Shown here in pieces: positions 36,975 to 45,079 of a stretch of 64,000 nt of DNA (the first letter of the stretch is position 1; each line of letters opens with the position of its first letter). Source of the DNA: Anaerolineae bacterium (GTDB taxonomy: Bacteria; Chloroflexota; Anaerolineae; Promineifilales; Promineifilaceae); the NCBI GenBank assembly GCA_030425205.1, contig JAUIAP010000002.1:186001-250000 (forward strand), in the 5' to 3' direction. A program made the translations under genes and the position numbers. The notes beneath the pieces are model-generated. The model worked only from the letters and a program-made list of their open reading frames with translations. It was not told the DNA's origin and made no database searches.

Positions 36975-38243
36975 CTATTCGCTTGCGCCAGTCACGCCTT
37001 CCAATAACTGCTCCGTATACCAGAGTGTGTTATCGTCAACTGTTTCACCATCCGCGACGAACGTGCTGCCATCTTGATAGTTTAGAGGGCCTGCAAAAAG
37101 GTCTAGCTCGCCACTTTCCCAGCCCGCAACCATCGCGTCGATTGCAGCTTGGCCTTCTTGTGAAAGGGCGGGGCCATCTATCCAGCCGATCATGCTGGTG
37201 TCAGGATTGTTGAGATCGGCGAAATCGGGGCCGCTCCAAATCCACTCTTGTTCCCATGCACCATCACGCGCAGCTTCCATCAGGCGTAGGTAATCGGGAC
37301 CCCAATTGTAGAAGGGGACACCCAAACAAGCGTCAGGTGCTTCATCACATGCGCCTTCATAATCATATGGCACAGCGAAAACGGCTTCACCAGCCGCATT
37401 GCGCTGGCCCGCCACAACGATCGCTTCAGTCGTGTCGATACCGGAAACGATGACATCTGCGCCGCCGTCTACAAAATCGTTGACAACTTGCGTGGGGTCA
37501 AGCGTCACACCGGGAATGTTGAACCAAAAACCAATCCAGACAACTTCAAATTGCAAATCATCGGGGTTCAAGCCGCGTTGTTCGTAGCAGTGGCGTGCGC
37601 CGAGATAGGTGCTGTTGACGAGGCGGCGGGTTTCCGCGTCGATTAGGGGGCCGAGATAGGCAATTTGCCCTGTCTCAGTCGTCATTGCGGCGGCACAGCC
37701 CGCCAACATTTTGCCATACTCCATCTTACCCATCACGTTGGAGACGTTTTCAGGAGCAGAGCCGTTGAGGGCGTTGTCCCCAGAGGCGTGGATAAAGTAG
37801 ACATCGGGGTGGGCACTGGCGGCGTTGTCTGTGGGGTCGGCAAATTCGGCCGAATTGGTCACAATAAAGTCAGCCCCTTGACCAACCAAATCATCGACCA
37901 CCTGCTCAATCGTCACATCGGGATTATCCGCAACGTTCAGCTTATCAAACCAAACGATTTCGGCATCCATCCGCTCTGCTACATACTCTACACCTTCCCA
38001 ATGAGCTTGGTTCCAGCCGCGATCTTCGCGTGGCCCCACCATGATCAGGCCGATGGTGAAATCTTCCGCTACCGTTGCGCCGTCATCCTCAGTCGATTCG
38101 TCTTCAACCGGCTCTGCGGTTTCAGTATCCATATCGGCCGATTCTGTCTCTTCCGTCACCTCTGGTTCTGCCGTGTTGCTACACCCGACCACCAGTCCAA
38201 ATATCAGCAAAAGCAAAACCAACCATTTTCCAGATTTTAACAT
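36975..38243 (-). CDS. BMP family substrate-binding lipoprotein (BmpA/Med-like)
   Basis: About 422 residues. Lipoprotein signal (WLVLLLLIFGLVVGCSNT), an acidic Glu/Thr linker, then a BMP (PF02608-type) binding domain: TIGLIMVGPREDRGWNQAHWEGVEYV, ADFIVTNSAEFADPTDNAA, VYFIHASGDNAL, NVMGKMEYGKMLAGCAAAMTT. BMP proteins bind purine nucleosides or related ligands. The ATG at 38243 has GAGGAGAA seven bases upstream. First gene of the importer operon; the ATPase and a single permease follow. Confidence 0.92.
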   Translation of the reverse strand: MLKSGKWLVLLLLIFGLVVGCSNTAEPEVTEETESADMDTETAEPVEDESTEDDGATVAEDFTIGLIMVGPREDRGWNQAHWEGVEYVAERMDAEIVWFDKLNVADNPDVTIEQVVDDLVGQGADFIVTNSAEFADPTDNAASAHPDVYFIHASGDNALNGSAPENVSNVMGKMEYGKMLAGCAAAMTTETGQIAYLGPLIDAETRRLVNSTYLGARHCYEQRGLNPDDLQFEVVWIGFWFNIPGVTLDPTQVVNDFVDGGADVIVSGIDTTEAIVVAGQRNAAGEAVFAVPYDYEGACDEAPDACLGVPFYNWGPDYLRLMEAARDGAWEQEWIWSGPDFADLNNPDTSMIGWIDGPALSQEGQAAIDAMVAGWESGELDLFAGPLNYQDGSTFVADGETVDDNTLWYTEQLLEGVTGASE

Positions 38244-38414
38244 GATCTTCTCCTCAGAAGTGGGCGACACGGGTCGTGTCGCGCCTATTTGATTTAACAA
38301 CTTGTTAATGGGAATGCTGGAATGATACGGTTTTTTGGTGCAACTGCCCACTGTTCAAACTGCCCAAATAAAGTTGGGCAGTCAGAGATCATGTGGGCGC
38401 AATTTCAACTGGTC

Positions 38415-39191
38415 TCAGATTTCACCTTGAAAGATAAATATAGGCTGTCCACTGGGAGAGTGAAAACCTGCATGTTGGACGACGTTGTTTTCATCGGCTG
38501 ATTCAAACGCGGCCTCGTATCCGCAAGATTTGATGAAGGCGATCTTTTCGGCCGAATCCTTTGAAAAGTAGGTCATGGCTGGAATGTCAAACGCATTATC
38601 CATGTCCCAATTGCCGCCGTGCTGATGTTGCCCCAGCACCACCATTCCGTCGTGCAGAATGCCCCATGGATAGCCAGCCCCCTCTTCCTGCGCATATAGA
38701 ACATCAAAACCGAGCTGAGTCCAGAATGCGCGTGAGGCGGCAAAATCGCTGACGGGGACGGCAAACTCACCAAACTTGCCGCACATTGTCAGCGGCTCGC
38801 CTGCGGGTTGATGCAGGCCATCCGCATCATGCGCGACGATATTAACGCCTAAATTCTTGTCGCTATCTTTGCCCGCGATTCCGTTTGGATCGATGAACAT
38901 TGCCGCTTCATGCGAACCGTCTTCATGCTGGTTTTTCCAGAAGAATTCCACCCCTGCCGCTTCCATTGCGGCAACCAGTGTGTCTAGCTCTGGATTGAAA
39001 TAGATCAGCCCACGATAGGTCATGCCATCCTGATTGATCAGGATCAGATTTTGTCCATCGGAAAATTGCCGCCATGGGTATGGCTCCGTATTTTCATCAA
39101 CAATCTGAAAGCCTAGATCGCTGAAAAATTTTGTCTCGGCTGCGAGATCAGGGACACCAAGCGTGATTTGTGTACGTTTACCCAGTTTCAT
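38415..39191 (-). CDS. Tandem VOC (glyoxalase/bleomycin-resistance fold) protein
   Basis: 258 residues with two VOC domains, about 5-85 (TQITLGVPDLAAETKFFSDLGFQ) and 120-255 (FAVPVSDFAASRAFWTQLGFD; HAGFHSPSGQPIFIFQ). Members bind or transform small molecules, often with a metal; the ligand is unknown. RBS AGGAG precedes the ATG. A 10-bp perfect inverted repeat upstream (39218-39244) suggests regulation by a dedicated repressor. Confidence 0.82.
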   Translation of the reverse strand: MKLGKRTQITLGVPDLAAETKFFSDLGFQIVDENTEPYPWRQFSDGQNLILINQDGMTYRGLIYFNPELDTLVAAMEAAGVEFFWKNQHEDGSHEAAMFIDPNGIAGKDSDKNLGVNIVAHDADGLHQPAGEPLTMCGKFGEFAVPVSDFAASRAFWTQLGFDVLYAQEEGAGYPWGILHDGMVVLGQHQHGGNWDMDNAFDIPAMTYFSKDSAEKIAFIKSCGYEAAFESADENNVVQHAGFHSPSGQPIFIFQGEI

Positions 39192-39217
39192 TATCGCTCT
39201 CCTGTGAAAATTAGCTC

Positions 39218-39244
39218 TTATGTTTCACTGCTATTGAAACATAA
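39218..39244 (-). promoter_or_regulatory. 27-bp operator-like inverted repeat upstream of the VOC gene
   Basis: TTATGTTTCA (39218-39227), 7-base spacer, TGAAACATAA (39235-39244): a perfect 10-bp inverted repeat beginning 26 bases before the start codon. The size fits a dimeric repressor site; no repressor gene is next to it. Confidence 0.5.
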
Positions 39245-39273
39245 AATACGCTGTGTGTCCAGCAAAATCGCGC

Positions 39274-39591
39274 TTACTTTTTAAGCATGTAGTCGATCTT
39301 GAGTGACTCGGCGTATTTTTGCGCAATTGGTTCTGGCGCGAGACGCGCAAAGAGCTTTAGACCTAATAGCATGATGCCAATGTCGTCTAGTTGTCCGACG
39401 ACGGGTAGAAAGCCGGGAATGATGTCAAATGGAGAGAGTACATAGAGCAATACGACAAGCGGAATCAGTTTCAGCAGGCGTGGCACTTCTGGGTCGCGCA
39501 GGAGCTTCCATGCGAGTTGAAATTCGAGTTTTGAGCGTTGCCACCAGCGGGGATTGAACACATTGGGTAGGAAGGTTAAAAGTAGATTCAT
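39274..39591 (-). CDS. YkvA/DUF1232 family small membrane protein
   Basis: About 105 residues. Carries the DUF1232 core (LLRDPEVPRLLKLIPLVVLLYVLSPFDIIPGFLPVVGQLDD) with one to two membrane segments. The family is common and of unknown function. The ATG at 39591 opens MNLLLTFLPN; nine further upstream codons are open but unlikely. Divergent from the GlsB-like gene. Confidence 0.85.
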   Translation of the reverse strand: MNLLLTFLPNVFNPRWWQRSKLEFQLAWKLLRDPEVPRLLKLIPLVVLLYVLSPFDIIPGFLPVVGQLDDIGIMLLGLKLFARLAPEPIAQKYAESLKIDYMLKK

Positions 39592-39764
39592 GCCAGAAAT
39601 ATAACCAAATCTGCCCATATTTGGGGTATTTAGACCACTTTATGTGCCGTGTTTCTCTATCCATGTACATTATCAAATTTCTGTTCTCACCTATACTGGG
39701 TATCGCAAATTACTATTCGCACAAATAGCAAACCACTGCTATTGCGTGACAAAGGATTGAAAAC

Positions 39765-40016
39765 ATGAACATTTTACTATGGATTATCTTTGGTGCATTA
39801 GCTGGTTGGATTGCCAGCATGATTATGAAGACAGACGCTCAAATGGGGATGATCAGCAACATCATCGTCGGCATTGCTGGCGCATTTATCGGCGGATTTA
39901 TCATGAATTCGTTTGGCCAGGCGGATGTCACCGGATTCAACGTCTACAGTCTAATTGTCGCTATTATTGGCGCAATTGTGCTGCTCTTCTTGCTAAAACT
40001 TGTACGCAGAGTCTAG
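39765..40016 (+). CDS. GlsB/YeaQ/YmgE family membrane protein
   Basis: 83 residues, three hydrophobic segments (ILLWIIFGALAGWIASMIM; IVGIAGAFIGGFIMNSFG; IVAIIGAIVLLFLLKLV), the transglycosylase-associated (PF04226-type) pattern. Stress-linked small membrane proteins of unknown activity in most bacteria. AAAGGA lies eight bases before the ATG. Confidence 0.9.
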   Translation: MNILLWIIFGALAGWIASMIMKTDAQMGMISNIIVGIAGAFIGGFIMNSFGQADVTGFNVYSLIVAIIGAIVLLFLLKLVRRV

Positions 40017-40128
40017 ATGGGTATAACCTATCAGGGGTATTTAATCGGTTCGTCGTATAACATCTCTCGGCGGTTTTTGCAGACTGTCAAAATGATGAAT
40101 CGAACGAATCGCTAAATCCATTAACATG

Positions 40129-40163
40129 AAAAAAGGGTTGCTCTTGTCAGCAACTCTTTTTGG
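40129..40163 (+). terminator. Terminator between the GlsB-like gene and AI-2E genes
   Basis: AAAAAAGGGTTGC, a short loop and GCAACTCTTTTT form a stem with one G-T wobble, followed by TGG. Likely terminator about 115 bases after the GlsB-like gene; it can also work leftward because of the A-run. Confidence 0.6.
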
Positions 40164-40253
40164 TTTAGACAGTTTCCAAGAAACAGTGTATTGTTGTCAT
40201 AATAGGTTCCATGTGGGAACACGCTTGCACTTAATCGACTCAACATAATCATA

Positions 40254-41486
40254 ATGCGCGCACCAATAAATGTCCCACGTCTCCAGTATCGCACCATTGT
40301 GCAAGCCGCCCTCACAATTGGCGGAGTATTGCTGCTCTTTTCGCTGCTCGTTTCAGCTCGTATCGCCTTAGTCACATTTTTCGTCGCTATTGTTATTAGT
40401 ACTGCGATGCGCCCCATCGTCACACGCCTTGCAAAATTGGGGGTTCCTCAAGCCGTAAGCGTTCTGATGATCTATCTGATTGTTGGGGTCGCTGGTGGTG
40501 TGGCGGCCTATCTGTTTGGTTCATTGATCTTTGAACAGTTGCAAAGGGCGTGGGCGCAAGTTCCGGAGCTTTATGCAACGCTGCGGGACACGCTGTATGA
40601 GAGTGAGCATTTTGCCATTTCCAGAATCGGCCGAACCTTACCCGTAACACCCTCATTCATGCAGATGTCGGAAACACCTGCTGAGGCGACACCATTCCTC
40701 TTCTTAGAATCGGTGCGACGTGTCACGCGCTTTATCTTCTTTCTCATCGTCACGTTCTCACTCGCTTTCCACTGGACCATCCAGGGCGAAAATGTGAAAC
40801 GCGCCATGCTCTTACTTATTTCAATGAATAAGCGGGATGAAGTGCGCGATTTGATCCGCGTGATCGAAGTGAAGTTAGGTAGCTTCGTCGTCGGGCAAAT
40901 CATTTTGGTTTTTGTCATCGGGCTGGCCGCGCTGGTGGTCTACTTGCTAATCGGGTTACCCTATGCGTTAACGCTGGCGATCTTCGCAGGACTGATGGAG
41001 CTTGTGCCGATAATTGGGCCGATTTTAGGTGCCGTGCCGGCATTCATCGTCGCGCTGGGTATCTCCCCCTTTCATGCGTTGTTGGTGCTGGGGGCGACGA
41101 GTTTGATTCAATCGGCCGAAAATAACCTAATCGTCCCCCGTGTAATGGATCGAGCAGTTGGCGTCAATCCGCTCGTCACGTTGCTAGCATTTGCCGCGTT
41201 TGGCGCACTCTTTGGTCTCGTCGGGGCCATTGTCAGTATCCCACTAGCTGCCGTCATACAAATTTTGCTCAATCGCTATCTGCTGGCACCAAACGAGGAT
41301 CATTTGCAAGTTGAGGGACGCGATGAAGTCAGTGCGCTCCGCTATCATACGCAAGAGTTGATCGAAGATATTCGCCAATTTCCCGTCGATCAAGAGCAAG
41401 GACTGTCTGATGAAGTTGAAGAAAAGTTGGAAGCGATTGCCGTAGACTTGGATCACTTCTTGGCAGCGGAGGGACAAACCGTATGA
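40254..41486 (+). CDS. AI-2E family transporter (PerM-like), first of pair
   Basis: 410 residues, about eight membrane segments, AI-2E_transport family (LFSLLVSARIALVTFFVAIVISTAMRPIVT; LIGLPYALTLAIFAGLMELVPIIGPILGAVPAFIVAL; NLIVPRVMDRAVGVNPLVTLLAFAAFGALFGLVGAIVSIPLAAV). Family members export small molecules or ions; the autoinducer-2 link holds only for few. The stop overlaps the start of the next gene (ATGA), so the two are translationally coupled. Confidence 0.88.
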   Translation: MRAPINVPRLQYRTIVQAALTIGGVLLLFSLLVSARIALVTFFVAIVISTAMRPIVTRLAKLGVPQAVSVLMIYLIVGVAGGVAAYLFGSLIFEQLQRAWAQVPELYATLRDTLYESEHFAISRIGRTLPVTPSFMQMSETPAEATPFLFLESVRRVTRFIFFLIVTFSLAFHWTIQGENVKRAMLLLISMNKRDEVRDLIRVIEVKLGSFVVGQIILVFVIGLAALVVYLLIGLPYALTLAIFAGLMELVPIIGPILGAVPAFIVALGISPFHALLVLGATSLIQSAENNLIVPRVMDRAVGVNPLVTLLAFAAFGALFGLVGAIVSIPLAAVIQILLNRYLLAPNEDHLQVEGRDEVSALRYHTQELIEDIRQFPVDQEQGLSDEVEEKLEAIAVDLDHFLAAEGQTV

Positions 41487-42643
41487 GACGACTCGCACGC
41501 TATACGGCCGTATTTATCATCACGCTGTTGGGAGTCTATCTGCTTTGGTTTTTCCGCGCCGTGATTGGGATGTTTGTTGCATCGCTGGCGTTGGCTGCAC
41601 TTTTTCGGCCGATCTTTCAACGCCTGCACAAGCGCGGAATTCCCAGAGGTCTGGCACTCGCCATCACCTACGCAGGCCTCTTCGCTATCCTTGCCATCGG
41701 CGGCTGGTGGCTCGTTCCAAGACTGCTCGAAGAGAGTCAGGCACTCGTCAGCTATGCCGCCGTACAATACGAATTTAGCTGGGACAACAAAGAGGATTAC
41801 ACTGAATGGCAGACAGCATTTCTGAATATGCTCCCTAATCCCGACGATTTTTACAGCTCACTGGTTGGCACAAGCGAGGAGCCGCCCCCAGAATCTTTGG
41901 TAAATTGGCTTGGTTCATTTGGTACGTTGTTAGGCTCACTCCCGCTTATCATTATGCTGAGTATCTATTGGGCTTCGGGGCAGGAGCAGTTTGAGCGGCT
42001 TTGGCTGTCGTTGCTGAGTGCGCACCGCCGTCAACGTGCGCGCGCACTATGGCGTGAAGTTGAAACAGCTCTCGGTGTCTATCTGCGTAGCGAACTGTTT
42101 CAGGTCGTCACCAGCTTTTTTCTGCTGGCGATCATCCTGTACTTTGTCAACTATCCCTACCCAATACTGCTCAGTCTGATCGCGGCCCTATTGATGCCGT
42201 TGCCGCTATTTGGTTCGCCCTTGGCTGTCTTCGCGGTTGTCATTTGCAGTGTCTTTCAAAAACCAAGCACGACGTTGATCGCAGCCTTGCTGACCGCTGG
42301 CGTCCATCTCTTCTACTTTATGGTAATTGAGCCGCGTCTCATGCGCCAGTGGCGTTACAATCAACTGCTCGCCCTATTTATCATCATCTTGTTGGTTGAA
42401 ATGATTGGCTTTGTCGGATTGTTTCTTGCGCCACCACTCTCTGCGCTGATCCAGATTACGTTACGCGCGCTGTTTAGACGACAAGATAACCAAAAACAAC
42501 TCAGTTCGCTCGACCAACTCCTCACGCGGATTAAAGAGATAGAGAAGGGTTTCGATGAATCTATACCCGCCGAATTTGCCAGCGTTGTCGATCGACTCGC
42601 AGATTTGATTGGACAGACACGCCGAAAAGTCGAATCAAATTAA
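41483..42643 (+). CDS. AI-2E family transporter-like protein, second of pair
   Basis: 386 residues, paralogue of the preceding gene but more divergent: LYLLWFFRAVIGMFVASLALAALFRPIFQRL at the N terminus and LLALFIIILLVEMIGFVGLFLAPPLSALIQITLRALF near the end. The conserved P-x-x-G central block is weak (YPYPILLSLIAALLMPLPLFGSPLAV). A 4-base overlap with the first gene suggests a heteromeric complex. Confidence 0.82.
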   Translation: MRRLARYTAVFIITLLGVYLLWFFRAVIGMFVASLALAALFRPIFQRLHKRGIPRGLALAITYAGLFAILAIGGWWLVPRLLEESQALVSYAAVQYEFSWDNKEDYTEWQTAFLNMLPNPDDFYSSLVGTSEEPPPESLVNWLGSFGTLLGSLPLIIMLSIYWASGQEQFERLWLSLLSAHRRQRARALWREVETALGVYLRSELFQVVTSFFLLAIILYFVNYPYPILLSLIAALLMPLPLFGSPLAVFAVVICSVFQKPSTTLIAALLTAGVHLFYFMVIEPRLMRQWRYNQLLALFIIILLVEMIGFVGLFLAPPLSALIQITLRALFRRQDNQKQLSSLDQLLTRIKEIEKGFDESIPAEFASVVDRLADLIGQTRRKVESN

Positions 42644-42729
42644 CGATAATTCTTGTATAATCAAATCGAAATGGTGTCTAATAATTCAGGCTCTCACCTA
42701 GAGAGCATCATAACTTTAAGGATCGTAAC

Positions 42730-43239
42730 ATGACACGTGTAATTAGTAGGGATGACAATAAGGATAGAATAACGCTTGATTTAAGCGCAGCCGTCTGGGG
42801 TGGCTTAGTTGGCGCGATCGCATTTGTAGTCGCGAAATTTTTGTTGTTGCAGCAGGGGCTGGCTGGCATTTGGACGATTTTTCGGCCGATAGCCACAATC
42901 GTCCTGCGTGAACGTATCGTCGATCCTGCGTGGGAATCCGGCCCCGTCACCCTAATTATCGGCATCGTGTTGCACATTTTGCTCTCGATCATTTTCGCGT
43001 TCATTATCACCTTTATTCTCCATCGCTGGGGCTTCCTCGTCGGCCTACTTGGTGGCGCACTGTTTGGCCTCGCCCTCTACCTCATCAACTACTATACTTT
43101 TTCAATGCTTTTCCCTTGGTTCTTTGTGGAGGACAGCGGCTGGATATCAGCCGTTGCCCACGTTGTCTTCGGTGCATTTGCCGGCGGAACGTATGAACTT
43201 CTCGAAGAAAATCACGCACGCGGACGGGAAACAATCTAG
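42730..43239 (+). CDS. Small integral membrane protein, unknown
   Basis: 169 residues with about four membrane segments (GGLVGAIAFVVAKFLLL; VTLIIGIVLHILLSIIFAFIITFIL; FLVGLLGGALFGLALYLINYY; ISAVAHVVFGAFAGGTYELLE). Similar proteins in many phyla are annotated only as hypothetical. AAGGA lies seven bases before the ATG. It may share a transcript with the AI-2E pair (86 bases upstream). Confidence 0.7.
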   Translation: MTRVISRDDNKDRITLDLSAAVWGGLVGAIAFVVAKFLLLQQGLAGIWTIFRPIATIVLRERIVDPAWESGPVTLIIGIVLHILLSIIFAFIITFILHRWGFLVGLLGGALFGLALYLINYYTFSMLFPWFFVEDSGWISAVAHVVFGAFAGGTYELLEENHARGRETI

Positions 43240-43302
43240 CATGGTGCTATTTGTAAGTTGCCAGTGCTTCTCACCGGCAACCAGCAATTAGCCTTTTCCA
43301 AC

Positions 43303-44163
43303 ATGAGAACACAAACCAGAACAAACTACGGACGCAGACAGCGCAGTAGCGGTGGCATTCGCATCTTGATGGCACTCGGCATGGCTGCCTTTGCACTTTT
43401 CTCTTACTTCGGCTCAAAACAGTACAACCCTGTGACAGAGAAAGAGCAGTACATCAGCATTTCACAGGAGCAGGAGATTGCCCTGGGCTTGCAATCGCTG
43501 CCGACAATGGTGCAACAACATCAAGGCGAAGAAGAAAACCGCGATATTCAACTGTTCCTCGATCAAGTGGGCGAGCGTCTCGTCAATGATAGCGATGCCA
43601 GAGATACGGACTGGCAATTTTCGTTCACAATGCTCAACGACGAGCAGACGATCAACGCCTTTGCCTTGCCCGGCGGTCCGACGTTCATGACGATGGCGCT
43701 CTTCAACGATATTCTCGACGCATCTAGTTCAGACGAACAAGCGGAAGCGCGGGTCGCAGGTGTCATGGCGCATGAGATTGGGCATGTTGTGGCACGTCAT
43801 TCGGCGCAACGGCTTGCCAAACAGCAGTTGACGCAAGGATTATCTGGCGCGGCTGTGTTGGCAACATATGACCCCAATAATCCAAACAGTCAGGCGAGTC
43901 AAGCGGCCATCGCCATGATCGGCAACCTTGTCAACATGAAATATGGGCGTGAAGATGAGCTAGAGGCCGACCGTTTAGGCGTGCGCTTTATGGCGCAAGC
44001 AGGGTATGACCCCTGCGAGCTGATTGGCGTGATGGAGATTTTGGAGTCTGCTGGCGGTGGCGCGCGCCAACCAGAATTCTTGAGCACGCACCCCAGTCCA
44101 GCTAACCGAGTGCAAGAGATCGAAAATGCGGTTCAGGCTGAGATTGGCCAATCCTGTCCCTAG
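43303..44163 (+). CDS. M48 family (HtpX/BepA-like) metalloprotease
   Basis: About 286 residues. An N-terminal membrane anchor (ILMALGMAAFALFSYFG) precedes a zinc protease domain: LNDEQTINAFALPGGPTFM, HEXXH in VMAHEIGHVVARHSAQR, and the third ligand Glu in GREDELEADRLGVRFMAQAGYDP. M48 proteases take part in envelope quality control. The ATG at 43303 is chosen; the 15 codons upstream translate an intergenic AGTTGCCAG/CCGGCAACCAG repeat. Next to a membrane NERD-like protein. Confidence 0.9.
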   Translation: MRTQTRTNYGRRQRSSGGIRILMALGMAAFALFSYFGSKQYNPVTEKEQYISISQEQEIALGLQSLPTMVQQHQGEEENRDIQLFLDQVGERLVNDSDARDTDWQFSFTMLNDEQTINAFALPGGPTFMTMALFNDILDASSSDEQAEARVAGVMAHEIGHVVARHSAQRLAKQQLTQGLSGAAVLATYDPNNPNSQASQAAIAMIGNLVNMKYGREDELEADRLGVRFMAQAGYDPCELIGVMEILESAGGGARQPEFLSTHPSPANRVQEIENAVQAEIGQSCP

Positions 44164-44175
44164 ACGGCGCGTTCA

Positions 44176-44982
44176 GTGAACAGCGAGCAAGCAGCAGTGA
44201 AGGCTGGTGGGTTGCAGGTTGTGGCTGATTTCGGCCGATCGGCAGCCCATCTTGACCAGCTTAAACGGTGGGTCGAATGGCTCACTCCCTTGTCTCCAGC
44301 GTTGATTGGAGCAGGACTAGTTGGCTGGGTCGTCACACTACTGCTATATTGGCGCGGCGATCAACCGTTTGCGTCGACGTTGCTCGTCCTCGTGATCATT
44401 GTCAGTTTTGCCGCGATTATCGTCCCCTACTGGATGGAGAATTTATCGGCCGAAATCACACAACGCATCCAGCTCCGTACCGCCCAAAATCAACTAACGA
44501 CCCTGCTCGAAAAATACCTTGATGACGAATGGACACTTTACCATCAATTTCCAATTGGAAATGAAACGGTGTCGCTGCTCGTCGGAACACGCGGTGTGTA
44601 TCTGCTCGACCTGCTGTTTAGCACTGCAACTGCACAAGTCAAAGCTGACAAATGGCTATTCCGCGACGAGGATGGCAATTGGAATGTCAGCAAAATAAGC
44701 CCGACGCGCAAGGCAACCCAAAAAGCATTGCGGCTCCAACGGCGACTGCACAATGAGCATTCAACGCTATTTGTACATCCACGCGTTGTTTGGGCGGGGG
44801 AAAGCGTGATATTGTTGGATGAGCCAACGGTCCCCGTTTGGTGGTTGGCACAGGTTGAGGGCATGGTCAAAGATTTGCGTCAGCAGAATGCTGAGATTTC
44901 GGCCGAAACCATTGCCACTATTCAAACAGAATTGGAGAAAATTTTTGAAGAATCTCGCAACGAAACGGCGATTGAAATTTAG
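44176..44982 (+). CDS. Membrane protein with NERD-like domain
   Basis: About 269 residues from a GTG. Two membrane segments (ALIGAGLVGWVVTLLLYW; TLLVLVIIVSFAAIIVPYW) precede a soluble part resembling a nuclease-related domain: LLEKYLDDEWTLYHQFPIG, VSLLVGTRGVYLLDLL, and a Lys-rich/Trp strand. The canonical catalytic residues are not obvious, so the domain assignment is tentative. It follows M48 by 12 bases, likely one operon. Confidence 0.55.
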   Translation: MNSEQAAVKAGGLQVVADFGRSAAHLDQLKRWVEWLTPLSPALIGAGLVGWVVTLLLYWRGDQPFASTLLVLVIIVSFAAIIVPYWMENLSAEITQRIQLRTAQNQLTTLLEKYLDDEWTLYHQFPIGNETVSLLVGTRGVYLLDLLFSTATAQVKADKWLFRDEDGNWNVSKISPTRKATQKALRLQRRLHNEHSTLFVHPRVVWAGESVILLDEPTVPVWWLAQVEGMVKDLRQQNAEISAETIATIQTELEKIFEESRNETAIEI

Positions 44983-45017
44983 TTTGCCAGTGTTGAGAAA
45001 CGGTGTGGAAGAGAGGG

Positions 45018-45079
45018 CGTGGTGCGTGATGCGTGGTGCGTATCCAAAGAACCTCACGCACCACGCACCACGCACCACG
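45018..45079. repeat. 24-bp word-repeat hairpin (GTGGTGCGT family) overlapping an M28 start
   Basis: Arms 45018-45041 and 45056-45079, 24 bp with one mismatch, 14-base loop, built of CGTGGTGCGTG words. The chosen ATG of the M28 peptidase (45029) lies in the left arm, so the hairpin can hide the start codon. The same word occurs unpaired near 35,375 and in the loop of the purL-hrcA hairpin. Confidence 0.85.

Noticed and set aside
38244-38351. Longer N terminus for BmpA
   Set aside because: The ATG at 38243 has a strong ribosome-binding site and puts the lipoprotein signal at the N terminus.
44819-45028. Longer N terminus for the M28 peptidase
   Set aside because: It overlaps the preceding gene by more than 160 bases and buries the lipoprotein signal far inside.
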